Of a DNA stretch of 64,000 nt, positions 51,159 to 61,996 are shown piece by piece. The position numbers were made by a program, and so were the translations under genes. The stretch is from Lanius collurio. Its lineage: Eukaryota; Chordata; Aves; Passeriformes; Laniidae. The stretch spans positions 690,425 to 754,424 of the forward strand of contig JACBWW010000067.1 of assembly GCA_020086605.1 (NCBI GenBank), read 5' to 3'. The notes below the pieces were generated by a model, which worked only from the letters and a program-made list of their open reading frames with translations, was not told the origin of the DNA and made no database searches. Every line of letters begins with the position of its first letter. Position 1 is the first letter of the stretch.

Positions 51159-54100
51159 CCTGGATTTCTTTAATCCATTGACATTTGCATCCTTCTTTTC
51201 TGGCATTTTCACAAATAGTCTTCTAAGATTTTTTTTTTCCCCAATAGCTGAGTGGAATAGATCACTGAATTTGCTGTTATCATCACGATAAAAAAGTATG
51301 AAAATGAAGTTCATGTGTGGGTACAGAAAGGTTACAGTTATTTTGCCAGTTTAAGTTAAATTTTTGAGCAGAAATTATGTCTGAAGAAGCCCTACATTTT
51401 TAAAGACACCAGGACAGAGGAAGAGAATGCAGTTCAGATAAACCTGTCTATTCCCAGACAGTCCCAATATAGATTTGGGAAGTCAGAAAAAAGCACAGAA
51501 CAATCTGTTCTGTATCTCTAATATGCCACCCTACTGCTGTAGCAAATAAAATGGAATCCCTGTAGTTGATGAACTCAAAAATGCTCCAGACTTTTTTTCT
51601 AATTTATTAGTAAAAATTACAAAGAAAATCAAAAAGCTTTGGATGTTATTTATGAATTATGACTAATTTCTTCAATCATTTTCTGGCACTTATAAATGGC
51701 ACACAAGAAAATTAAGAACTAATTCAAATAAAACTGTGTCTTAATTTTTTTTGTAACCTACATCTTATACACTCCTTTCACATGAAAGGCAGGGATCTGT
51801 TCTTTTTCACAATGGAGTTAGTGGAGCTGTTCCTGACTACTGTACTATTTACAGGAAGAGAGGAGATTGCAGTCAACACTTCCAGCTTGCCCAGACTATT
51901 AAGTACTACCAGCTTGTCCATGGAGTGCTTTCCTTAGCAATTCTTCTCTCTCTGAGGCACCTCCACTTTGCCTGGAGAGGACTCTTCATCCCAACATCTG
52001 AGTACCACCAAGCAGAAGGACACCTGGCTTCACTCCTTCACAGTGGTTTTTCAAGAACTCCATGGCTGGATTTTGTATGGGATGGCCTTGGGCACTGCTC
52101 TACTGAGGAGGAAGAAAAGTCACCTAAAACAGAGGTAAAGAGACTCACTCAGAACAGCCAGCTTCAGGTCATCCTGTAGGAATCACTAATGGGAATATTT
52201 TTGCCAGGAGAATTTCTTCAGCGAATCCCAAGTGGTTTCCCACATCAACCACAGGCTGCAGTTCAAACAGTTCTGGTCCTCTGAGGGTCCTGTGCCATGA
52301 CTGCCCAGGCTCCAGCTGCAAATGTCTGCTAAATTGCTCAAGAGAACTGCTTACAAACACCTTACAGGCAGGATTTCATTCCAAACTGGTAAGTGAAAAT
52401 TATGATTAATTATATATTCCCAGAAGTTATGATCAGTTTATGAATGATTCATGAAAAAAAAAAAAACTAAATAGACTATGAGTATAATTTGCAAGCAATA
52501 ATTTAAGCAACTTCATCTCCAAAGGCAAGGTCCTTCTCATATTTACCTAATGACAGTCTGCAGTGCAAGTGCTGAGTGCAGTTGTTGTGAATTTTCTGTT
52601 TCCACACAACACATCAAAATGCAGGTTTGCACTGTCCACAGCTCTGAATGCAAAGGGCAGACCTCCAAACAAGCAATTGTTTGCAAGCAGAGCTCAGAGG
52701 GGTGAAAGCATCACAGTGCTGAGTGCTGAATCCCAGCTCCTGCCACAGCTGGACACACTGGATGTAACCAGGAGCCAAGAGAGAGGAGCAGGTGGGCATA
52801 AATATTATCCTGGAGTCAAGGTGAAAGACATGGAGCCATCCCTGCCTTGGCTCTGAACCGACCATGCTTTCTTCATGGGGGAAGAATTTAAACCCCAGTT
52901 ATACACTGCCCCTTCCAACTTCTCACCAAAGCTGGCATCCAAAGCAAACTGCCTTCAGAAGCAGGGTGTGAATACCAGAGATGCTGTTCATGCCTTATTT
53001 ATTATTGTAATTCCTGTCTATAGGAAGGCTTATCTGGATGCAGTTCATGGATTTCAAAGAATGTCATGAGTTTGGGGTTTTTACTCTATTTTTGGACCAG
53101 GCTGACAAAGAAAGTATCTGACTTTGCCCAAGGATGCTCCACAAATTCCTGAGGTCAACCACATCTCCATTGCACATTTTCTCTAAGGAATGGGTTTCAT
53201 CCTGGTTTTCTCCTCAGTGAGATACGTCTGGGACCAGCACTAACACTCTAACACTGCAGCTGGAACAGTTGCATCCCAAAGGGTTAGCAGAAGCACGATG
53301 GCCTAGATGGTTCTTGGTGTATAAACAGCACAAGTTTTGCAGGAAAGGGCAGAGTCTTTCATGAGCACCAAGCAGCAAAATTGCAAAGTCCAGAGGAAAG
53401 AAGTCCCTCTCTAAGTGTGACATAAAGTGAGCAAGCATCAAAAGAAGCACAAGGTAGGGACTGCTGTTCAAATGTAAATCCAATCAAGTAACTCCGTTAA
53501 AAATGTGAAATCAGACTGACCAAGAAATCTAAACTACTGTGTATACCCACCCTTTATTTGACTTTACATTTGCTGCTATGTAAGATATGCAGAGGTATTG
53601 CACCCCTCAGAAGAAGACAAAAAAAGAAGTCCCACTCACTCATCTATTATCTCTGGTGGGGACAAGTTTCAGCTGAGCCATTGGTGGTCTGCTTGACTGG
53701 TCAGGTCATCAGCAATTCCCCAGAAAAAACAGCCCAGAGCCCAATTCCCTTTGAAGCCCCTCTCATGCTGCAGCTCTCACCCCTTTCCCTCTTCTTCTCA
53801 CAGCTCCTTCTCTCAAAACCCCCCAAAGCCTCTGGCTGAGCTTCCTGCAAGGGCCCCACTCACATTCACTGCGGCCCTCTAAGGGCTCCACCCTCTCTTG
53901 TCAGCCCTGAGGAGATTCCTTACCACGAGCTCTGGCATCTCTTTACGTGTACATGACAAGAGTCAGCCACTGGAAAAAGGAGAAGAAAAGGTGCATTTAG
54001 AGAAGGATGGTACAGCAAGTCTTCAGACTCATCTCAGGACCCTCAGGGGGTGACTGAAGTCCTTTTGTACTGCACAGGATAGGGAAGGGATTTTGGAACT

Positions 54101-57100
54101 GCCTCTTTCCCTTATTACAATTCAGACCCAGAAACATTTTCCATATGTTGTTTTCCGTGATAAATTATTGCAGCAGCTGCAGCAGGAGCAATTGCTGGGA
54201 AAGGGTGGCACCTGCCTGATGGCAAGTAGAAGGGATAGCAACTTCTGGGAACCTGGCTGTCCTACAGACTACCCTATAAAATAGGTTCAGGCCCCCTGCT
54301 TACCAACTGCACTCTGCCCTTAGTGCAAAACTGATTTAATGAACTATGAGGTTCTGCACAAACCATAGAGCATAAATGGGAGCTGACGAGATTGTAAAAG
54401 GCTTTTTTTAAAAATGCTTTTAAACACTGGGTTGTCAAATAACAGTCCCCAGACTGATAAAATGCAGTACTCAGGCATATCACTATGGAGCACAGCAGGA
54501 TTTTTGCTTCAGACTAGCTGATAAAAAGCCTGATGTATCCCCATTCAGCTAGCTATCCTTCAGGCTGTGCTTTTAAGACAAACAGCAGCAGCAAGCATTT
54601 GTCTGCTGTTTCTTTCTTAAAACCAAATGTTTTGCAATTCAGGATTAACAGATGGGGCAGCAAGAAATGAGGGCATGGATATTTTTTTTTTTTTGTCACT
54701 TCCTCAAAGTCACATTGAGCAGTGTTTCCAGCAATGACAGGCTGGTGTCAGGAAGGGAAGACTCTGTTCCTTGGCCATGGATGGCCACCTCTGGTTACAA
54801 GTGGGGCCAGGGAACCCCAGGGAAATGCCTCCCACACAGGATGTACTTCCAGCCAGGCAAAACCTTCACCACTGTTTGCTAGGACAAAAGCCCTAGCAAC
54901 ATACATCACACATCATCTTTAACTTCACCCCTGTGCTAACATGTGGTCCCACTTTGGAGCTGAAGAGAAGGAAGGTGCTTTCTTACCTCCATTGCTGTCA
55001 TCAGAATTTGTGATCTGCCCTCTGCTAAGTTTTGGAATGCATCTAGGGGCAGAACAAAGAAAATCTTATTTCACAAGGAAGAAGCAAGAATGCAATGCAG
55101 ACATAAGGCTGTGGCAGCTGAGGAGCAGAGCTGCAATCCCTGTGCTGAGCTGCCCTGCCTGGCTCTGGTGTCCTGCCTGGCCACATCTCATTTCCATGCT
55201 GAGTACCCCTTCTGCCTTCGCCCTCGGATCACAGCCTGGGAAGGCTTCCCAATTTCGGGGCCAGAATTTGGCAGAAGTATAGGGACAGGCAGTGCTCAAT
55301 GTGGCTGCTTTCATCTCCTCTCATAATTTGTTTCAATTGTTTTCCTGCCTGAAGACTGACAGGAGCACGGTGAACTAATGAAACACATCTTCCCACAGGG
55401 AAACTTCCTGTTGGTCCTTTTCCATCCTCCCTGGCAGTGAGTGATCACAGTGCATCCCTAAAGAAAGTGATTCTCTTCAAGTCATTAGTATGCCTTGCAA
55501 GCTTTTTGCAAGGAATATAAATGCAGATGCTGCTGTTATTCAGCTAGAGTTTGAAATTAACATTGCTGAAAGTTTTTTTTGACAGAACACTTTGCCATCA
55601 AAAAATTTAAATCCATTCAAATATTGTTATTCTATGTGCATATTTATATTGCAACATGTCTAGGAGAAGTCTTCAAACCCAAGTGTTTGGATAAACTCAA
55701 AACACAGTGTTTTGAGGGTTTTTATTTATTTAGAAATTACTTTTCTCCTAGATATGTGCTGTTATAAACAGTAATAAAAAGTCAAAACAAATTTAAGTCT
55801 GTCTATCCTTGAACAACACATTTCTCTGGGAGCCTGGAGTTTCTCACCCTGAATGGAAAAGACTTTCTAAGATCATGAATGTTACAAAACCTGCCCAGCC
55901 TTAGCAAAAAGGCTGCTGGGAGAGGGGAGGAAGAGGGCACCAGGGCTCACCTGCTCTTTAGGAGGCCACCAGAGCTACCTGTATGGCCCAGAGCAGAGAG
56001 GAAAGGTAGCACATCCAGCCTACACTGCTCTGAAGAAAGGCTCAGAACAAGGCAGTCCTCTTGTTGTGCCCAGTCCCTTGACAAGGCTGTGTTTGCAGGG
56101 CTGAGCTTGCACCCAGCAGTCTTTTTAGGAAAAAAATGGCAGCGCTGAAATTACCTCCTCTGGGCAGAGGTAAGTGCCTCTTTACTGCTTCATTAACTCC
56201 AGTTAAATAGAATTTGCAAAGAAGCTGCTGCTTTTGGTTTGAGTCTCATCTCTGGCTATCTTGAAAGGATGAGTAATGATTTAATGGGACAGATTTTATC
56301 TTCCCTGCTGCATTCACATCATCATAAAGGTTGACTGCCTTTTATTCCCACTTGGCACCCTTATTCTCTCCTGTAACAAACTTATTCACAATGATCTGAA
56401 AAGTTTGAGAAATGTATTCCACATTAAACCCTCTGTAAAGTGGTAACTGAAAGAGTGGAGAGCATTTTAAGAGTCTCATTACAGACAGCAATGAAACTTT
56501 TAGAGACTCCTTTCCACACGGATGCAAAGGATTTGTCTTTACATTGGCTCTTAAAATGTAAAAGGATATTTTTTAAATGAAAAATAAAATACTATGGCAC
56601 TAATTTAGGCATAAGAACTTTCATCTACAGCAAGTGACATGTATAATCATGATAAATGGGTGTTTACAAGCTTTTTTTTTTTAATGAAAGCATTAAAATC
56701 GGGACACGCTCTGATTTTACACTTCTTTCAGAGCTGCTTCTGCTGTACTCCCTTGAAATGGGATTTTAGGCAGTGTCATCCAAGCAGATCTGCTGACCAC
56801 TATTGGCCCATTAAACATCAGTGCTAAAAACACATGGGAGAAAATGAACACTCATTTCCACGCACTGCTGAAACCCAGTTCATTCCAAAGATGGAATAAA
56901 TTGCTGTAGCCATTTTCTAGCCCAGGGGTCACAGTTGCTGGGGTTTTTTTAACTACCAGCATCTCCAGTCAAAATGCTCATTATTAGAGTGGCAAAAATT
57001 ATGATTTTGTAAAACAGAATTTCATTTCCATTCAGGCAAAAGCTCATTTATAGACACTCCTTCCTTGCAAGTGCCAGGCAATAGGTGCAACACAGGCCAT

Positions 57101-57378
57101 GGGTTTGCTTATCCACAGAGGATGCTGGGCTTTCTCCTCACCGAAACACTGAGACACCTTTCCTGAACACTGAACCGCTCTCTAGCAGCCAGTTGCTCCA
57201 GTGGGCAGGAGCTGAATCTGCCTCCTGGCAAACTGGCTGCCCAAAGGGGCACGCAGGGGCAGGTTGGTCACCTGCAGGCCACGCTGTTAGCCACGTATTA
57301 CTGTGCTTTGTGTCGTGTGCCCTGTCCCCTGCCCCTGCTGCCCGGCTGCCCCGTGCCCTGGTGGGCGCTGGCACTCAC

Positions 57379-57495
57379 GGCTCATGGTGTCGAGGCGCAG
57401 CATGCAGCACACGAAGTCCGAGAAGCCAACTCTGCCCGCAGCATCGCCGTAGCGCAGCCTCATCAGGCGCAGCAGCTGCGCGTCGGTGGCCAAGC
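57379..57495 (-). CDS. CAPN13: CAPN13 exon, 117 nt (EF-hand 4 region)
   Basis: This is an exon of the penta-EF-hand (calmodulin-like) domain of a calpain cysteine protease. The acceptor is CCCCCGGCAG on the - strand (AG at 57497-57496) and the donor is CC|GTGAGTGCC (GT at 57378-57377). The 117-nt length and phase-1/phase-1 borders are those of the corresponding exon in classical calpains. It encodes LATDAQLLRLMRLRYGDAAG followed by RVGFSDFVCCMLRLDTMS, the family's xFxxFVCCxxRLxxM signature. The RYxDxxGRVxF run is what I associate with CAPN13. The exon is very CpG-rich (12 CpG). Assignment to CAPN13 rather than CAPN14 rests on that motif and on adjacency to LCLAT1. The calpain identity is firm, the paralogue less so. 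Confidence 0.92.
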
Positions 57496-60230
57496 CTGCC
57501 GGGGGAAGAGCACAGGGACACGCTGCGAGGGGATGGACCGGCCCTGGTGGCCTCCTGCACCCTGCCAACACGCTGGGGACACGCTCAGCCCCCCGCCCTT
57601 CACGCATTCCTGCACAGCCATGCCCCAGCTTCGTGCCGAAGAGTCGGGGTAGGGCAATGGAAAACTGAAGTTGTCTCACTCACCGGCTCCCATCGTGGCT
57701 TGAGTCAGCAAGCAGCAAACGCTGCGCTGACTAATCTAGTGTTGTCTTGCTTTGCCTTTTGAGCTTTTATTTTCTATAAGAAAGGCGATTTTCTTTGGCT
57801 GATAACTGTAAAAGTGTGAGCGTAGCATTTACAATACCACTGGCTCTTTCTGCTAAAGAGGCAGATGCTGCATAGCATCCCTGGGATTCTTAATTTTTAC
57901 ATTTTCTCTTCTATTAGAAAATGGTGAAGGGTGCATTTCTTTTTTATTAGCTGATAATTCAGTATTTGTGTCACAGTCTGTTTGGATGGAAATTGGTATT
58001 CAATTGAATGAACAAAAATTGCTTTTTAGAATGATTCTTTTATTAGTTAAATAAAACTACCCTGAATGTGCTGGCTGTATAAGAGGAATGATTTAAATAT
58101 ATTTTGCACTAAAAGCTGATTTGCGAAACAAAGGGGAAATTTTCTGCAGAGAGCTGGACTGATAGCTTTGGTTTAATGCCTTCTCTGAGATTTCAGAAAA
58201 GTCTCATTTGCTCACTCCAGGTTTTAGTAGCTCAGCTGGATGTGAAGTAACTTTCCTGCTTTTTCAACCAGCTCTAAACTTTTCAGTTTTAAATGAACTC
58301 ATCATAGAGCTAAATTAGTTGAAAAAGCAGAAATAAAAGAAATGGCTTCTCTACACCTGTGTAGGGAGAGAGAGAGCTGATGGAAGGTGTTTAGTACCAC
58401 CATTGACAAACTCTGGTTGCATGAGCCTAGTTGGAGGTCTCCAGCAGGAAGCAGATACAGAATGCTGAATAATTAAAGAATGGAAATATATTTGGGATTA
58501 AGATACATCTCAAGTTGAGGTAAACTTGATTTTATATTCTTTTCATAGGAGAAAAAATAGTAATTAGAAATAAATCTAATTAATGAAATGTCTTCTGTGA
58601 TTCTGGTTTTAAAGCACTGTAACAGTGAGCAATGAATTCTATTTTTAACCTTTTGAAGACAGTGGGAATTCAATCAAGCTCTCTCTGGAGAGCAGATTCT
58701 AGCAAATATTGCTTATGGGATGCTATAATCAGGTCTTACACCAGTAAAACAGCAACAATTTGACCTGGTCAGTCTGGGATATACTTGCTCTGAAATCTGC
58801 TCACCAGGCAATATCTCTCAATTAACCTCATCAAGAAGTCTGAAGGGTCAGTCCCCTCTTTTCCCGAGACTTTTCAGCTGATTTGTAAGACTACTCCCCA
58901 AACCTTTTGTCTGCTGGATTCCTCCCTCTGTTTTTAGCCAAGCTTTAAAATACAGACTTGATGTTTCCCTATCTATAAAAATTAATTTTAATAATTTACT
59001 GTTGCCAAAGAGGAGTTTGTAAATACATCAGGCCAATGCTGCTGCATTACAGGGCAGCACTGCTGTTAATGCAGCTGGCCTGCTTTACTCTGATCCATCA
59101 TTATTATTGGAAGCATTAGGAAAACAGGGAAAATTAGGCACACGCTGCAGTGTTTTATGGGGGAACACTGAACATTTCAGGGAACAGCTGGCTAGGAGCT
59201 GTATTTAGATACATTAATACCATTCCCAGAGGTAGCACCAAGTTCATAAATGCCTTCTGGGGTTCCAGAAGCCGGGACAGGGATCATCCCATTGCCAAGA
59301 CAGATTCAAGAGCAGCTGTCTGGCTCAGAAGGCAGCAAGAAAGATCTTATAATTTCCTTCCCCACTCAGAACTACTTGTAGCCAAACATGTATTGAATTT
59401 GCCCTTTAATAGTGTATTTTTATCCCTTCTAACAGCTGCATTGTTTTGGCTGACAGGACTTTTCCATGTACAATTTTCCTCCCACTTTTACACTTTAGCA
59501 TCTTTCTCATGGAATGGCCCTGGCAACTTCTCCTTTGACATTTGGCACCTCAGTTCTGTGCTCCTCAGGCAGATGCTAATGCTCTGCCCAGCTCTCAGCA
59601 GCAATAAAATTACACATGCATCCCCCCAGCTGATGGCTTCCAGCGATAGGAATCCTGCACCAGCTTCCTCCTGGGACAGCACCCCTCCAAGCTCCAGGGA
59701 GCCACATGGGAGCTTCTCTGCTGTACAATTAAAAGGGGATCGCTGGGTCAGACATGTATTTAGTGCACAAAGTCTCCGCTGAGACGACCCAGCTAAATGC
59801 TTCTCCAACGTGCGCTCACTGAGCGTTTCAGCACTCAGTAGCCAACAGAGGTCAGTGCAAACTAAAAAAATGCCTGTCAGTGTGGCTTTCCCTTCTACAT
59901 TTAGTCACTGCTCTGGAGAGAAACTGCAGGAACTGGGGTGACTGCAAAAGTCCACTCTTCCTTGCTCCTTTCCTCTACTAGGTATTTCATCCATGACCTA
60001 GAGAGACTATGGATAAGCTAGCCTGGCCAGTGCTGCACTTCTCTGCATCTCTCTGCTGACTCCCCAACACAGACCTCTGAGCAGAGCTGGGATCTAACTG
60101 GCGTCTCTGTGAAATCCAAGCTACTTTCTCCCTGAAGGTCTTTTTCTTTTTTTTTTCCTCTTTCTTTTTCATCCTTTCCTTCACTTCCACAGGGACAAGA
60201 AAGGGAGCTGCTCAGCACCTCTGGGCGTAC
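57496..60230 (-). other. CAPN13: CAPN13 intron, 2735 nt
   Basis: Lies between the 79-nt and 117-nt calpain exons, GT at 60230-60229 and AG at 57497-57496. A block at about 57750-58140 is AT-rich and non-repetitive with many ATTAG/TAATT words and may be a conserved element. A polypyrimidine run (+ strand) occurs at 60140-60180. No other exon was recognised. Confidence 0.85.
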
Positions 60231-60309
60231 CTGCTGCCTGTATCGCACTCTTCAGTTCAGCAACATCAAGAAATCCAGAACGATTTCTGTCTTCCTTCCT
60301 GAAGATATC
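60231..60309 (-). CDS. CAPN13: CAPN13 exon, 79 nt (EF-hand with canonical loop)
   Basis: The acceptor is CTGTATTTTAG (AG at 60311-60310) and the donor is GCAGCAG|GTACGC (GT at 60230-60229). The 79-nt length, phase 0 in and phase 1 out, equals the equivalent calpain exon. It encodes DIFRKEDRNRSGFLDVAELK then SAIQAA(G). The 12-residue loop DRNRSGFLDVAE has D1, N3, S5, G6, D9 and E12, a complete canonical EF-hand expected to bind Ca2+. Family context: this aligns with the IFRKFDxDxSG segment of CAPN1. It is much less CpG-rich (2 CpG) than the next exon. Confidence 0.93.
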
Positions 60310-61927
60310 CTAAAATACAGTGCAAAGACAGATTTCAAGCCCTTACCAGCACTGCCCACCCTTACTACTGCAACCAGTTATGTATGTTCTCCTCCCTCAA
60401 CAAACATGCTGCAAGGAAGTTCAACAGGTGAGATGAGGAGGCTGTGACAAGGGAAACCCATTTTCAGAAGGCTCTGAGAGAAAGTTACTGTGTAAGAAAT
60501 CCCACAGTTTTGGGTGGGAAGAAGCCTATTTGCTCACTCTCCATGGCTTATATGTGCGAGAAGGCAATGAGAATAATCAACTTCATTGACAAAAGACATT
60601 GTCTATAATGCGCAGATTAAGCCAGGAGTCCCTCACACCCACAATGGTGTGGGATCACCTTTCCTAAGACATCACAAGGCACACTTGAGGTGCTGTCAGG
60701 GGGAAGAGCAATGTGTCTAGACAGGGAACTGGCACTCCATGTCTTTGGTGGCTTCAGACCACCTCAAGAGGGCTGAAAAAATTGGAGCCCACCCAAATCT
60801 GAGTGTTGGGGAAACCTTCTGGCACCAAGATGGAGGGAGCAGGACCATGAGAGAAGCTGCCATGCATGCCCTGGCTGTGAATTTAGATGGGACCCCAAAC
60901 ACCATGCTCACTGTTTCCAGACCTAATGCTTATCCCAGAACAGAGACATTTCTCCCAAAGCTTTCATCAGATCCTATATATTTCCACTAGAAACTGCAGC
61001 AATGAGGAAATGACATTTTTCAGATGACTCTGTTCAAGAAGTCATTTCAGCTTAGAAAGTATGTTTAATAAAAAAAACAACAAAAATGCCAGTGGTGGCA
61101 CAGACACAGCGATTTCCATCAAATTTTGAGCCTAATTGGCCTTCCTACCTTTCCCCTCAATGTTTCCTGTGCTGGAAAAGCCTGGGCTGCTCATTTGGAG
61201 CACTTTACACACACCACTGCCTCCCTAGCGTGCGAGGAGGGAACTCTGACCCACTAAGCAAGCAGCCTTTGCAACATCTCCCCCTGTAGCACTCTGAGTG
61301 CACAGAGCATCTGCTCCCCGCTGCTGGAAGGACCCAGGGTACAGCATCCCCTGCATCCCCAGCACCCACAGCACCCACAGTACCCACAGCACCCACAGCA
61401 TCCACAGCATCCCCTACATCCCCAGCACCCACAGCATCCGCAGCACCCACAGCATCCCCTGCATCCCCAGCACCCACAGCATCCACAGCACCCACTGCAC
61501 CCACAGTACCCACAGCATCCCCAGCATCCCCAGCACCCACAGCACCCACAGCATCCCCAGCATCCACAGCACCCACAGCACCCACAGCACCCACAGTACC
61601 CACAGCACCCACAGCATCCCCAGCACCCACAGCATCCCCAGCACCCACAGCATCCCCAGCACCCACAGCATCCACAGCATCCACAGCACCCACAGCACCC
61701 ACAGCATCCCCAGCACCCACAGCATCACCAGCACCCACAGCACTCACAGCACCCACAGCATCCCCAGCACCCACAGCATCCCCAGCACCCACAGCACTCA
61801 CAGCACCCACAGCACCCACAGCACCCACAGCACCCACAGCACTCACAGCACCCACAGCACCCACAGCATCCCCAGCACCCACAGCACCCACAGCATCCCC
61901 ATCCAAGAGACAGCCACTGCCCTGTAC
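60310..61927 (-). other. CAPN13: CAPN13 intron, 1618 nt, with minisatellite
   Basis: The intron runs from the donor GT (61927-61926, ATG|GTACAG) to the AG at 60311-60310. More than a third is the 9-nt-unit minisatellite listed separately, which begins about 25 nt after the donor. The rest is unremarkable, with an A-rich patch (AATAAAAAAAACAACAAAAA) at about 61066-61085. Confidence 0.9.
61341..61903. repeat. 9-nt-unit minisatellite in CAPN13 intron
   Basis: About 62 tandem units of the + strand forms CACCCACAG and CATCCCCAG, often alternating as an 18-nt higher-order unit, with CACTCACAG, TACCCACAG and CATCACCAG variants. On the - strand, the CAPN13 sense strand, the units are CTGTGGGTG/CTGGGGATG, so the pre-mRNA has G3-4 runs every 4-7 nt. 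The array lies entirely in the intron after the 69-nt exon. It has no stop codon in any repeat frame, so it produces long artefactual open frames on both strands (STH and GAV periodic peptides). Confidence 0.97.
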
Positions 61928-61996
61928 CATGTACTTAGTGAGACTCTGCCAGAGGCTCCCAAACTCCTGCAGGTTGAGTCTTCCGTTGGAGTTGAG
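61928..61996 (-). CDS. CAPN13: CAPN13 exon, 69 nt (EF-hand loop)
   Basis: The acceptor is AAATGCACAG (AG at 61998-61997) and the donor is TACATG|GTACAG (GT at 61927-61926). It has 23 codons, phase 0 at both ends, as in the equivalent calpain exon. It encodes LNSNGRLNLQEFGSLWQSLT followed by KYM. Joined to the terminal D of the preceding exon it completes an EF-hand loop, D-LNSNGRLNLQE, with D1, N3, N5, G6, N9 and E12. It matches the DRDGNGKLGLVEFNxLW segment of CAPN1. The ATG at its 3' end is an internal codon, not a start. Confidence 0.92.

Larger units (their letters stand above)
44561..57378. other. Intergenic and/or terminal CAPN13 intron
   Basis: No exon I can defend. On the - strand the calpain transcript continues past its donor at 57377-57378, so part of this interval must be intron leading to the last EF-hand and the C-terminus. 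Those exons (usually about 59 and 27 coding nt in calpains) were searched for by eye and not found. Visible items are poly-T or poly-A runs (45038-45050, 48769-48780, 49459-49471, 52456-52467, 54671-54683) and candidate conserved blocks listed separately. Confidence 0.55.

Noticed and set aside
54925..54951. Possible 27-nt terminal calpain exon on the - strand (TGG ... TGA after a pyrimidine-rich acceptor)
   Set aside because: Length and splice site fit, but the encoded WDHMLAQG does not match the calpain C-terminal pattern of W, two hydrophobics and M-aromatic, and no partner EF-hand 5 exon was found.
56777..56800. Another W-initial short reading (WSADLLG then stop) on the - strand
   Set aside because: Weak pyrimidine tract and a poor match to calpain C-termini.
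13492..57378. tRNA, rRNA or CRISPR-like structures
   Set aside because: None seen. The only tandem arrays are simple repeats and, farther right, the minisatellite, which has no spacers.
57085..57762. 225-codon + strand open frame
   Set aside because: Antisense to the GC-rich 117-nt calpain exon. High GC removes stops; there is no domain or splice evidence.
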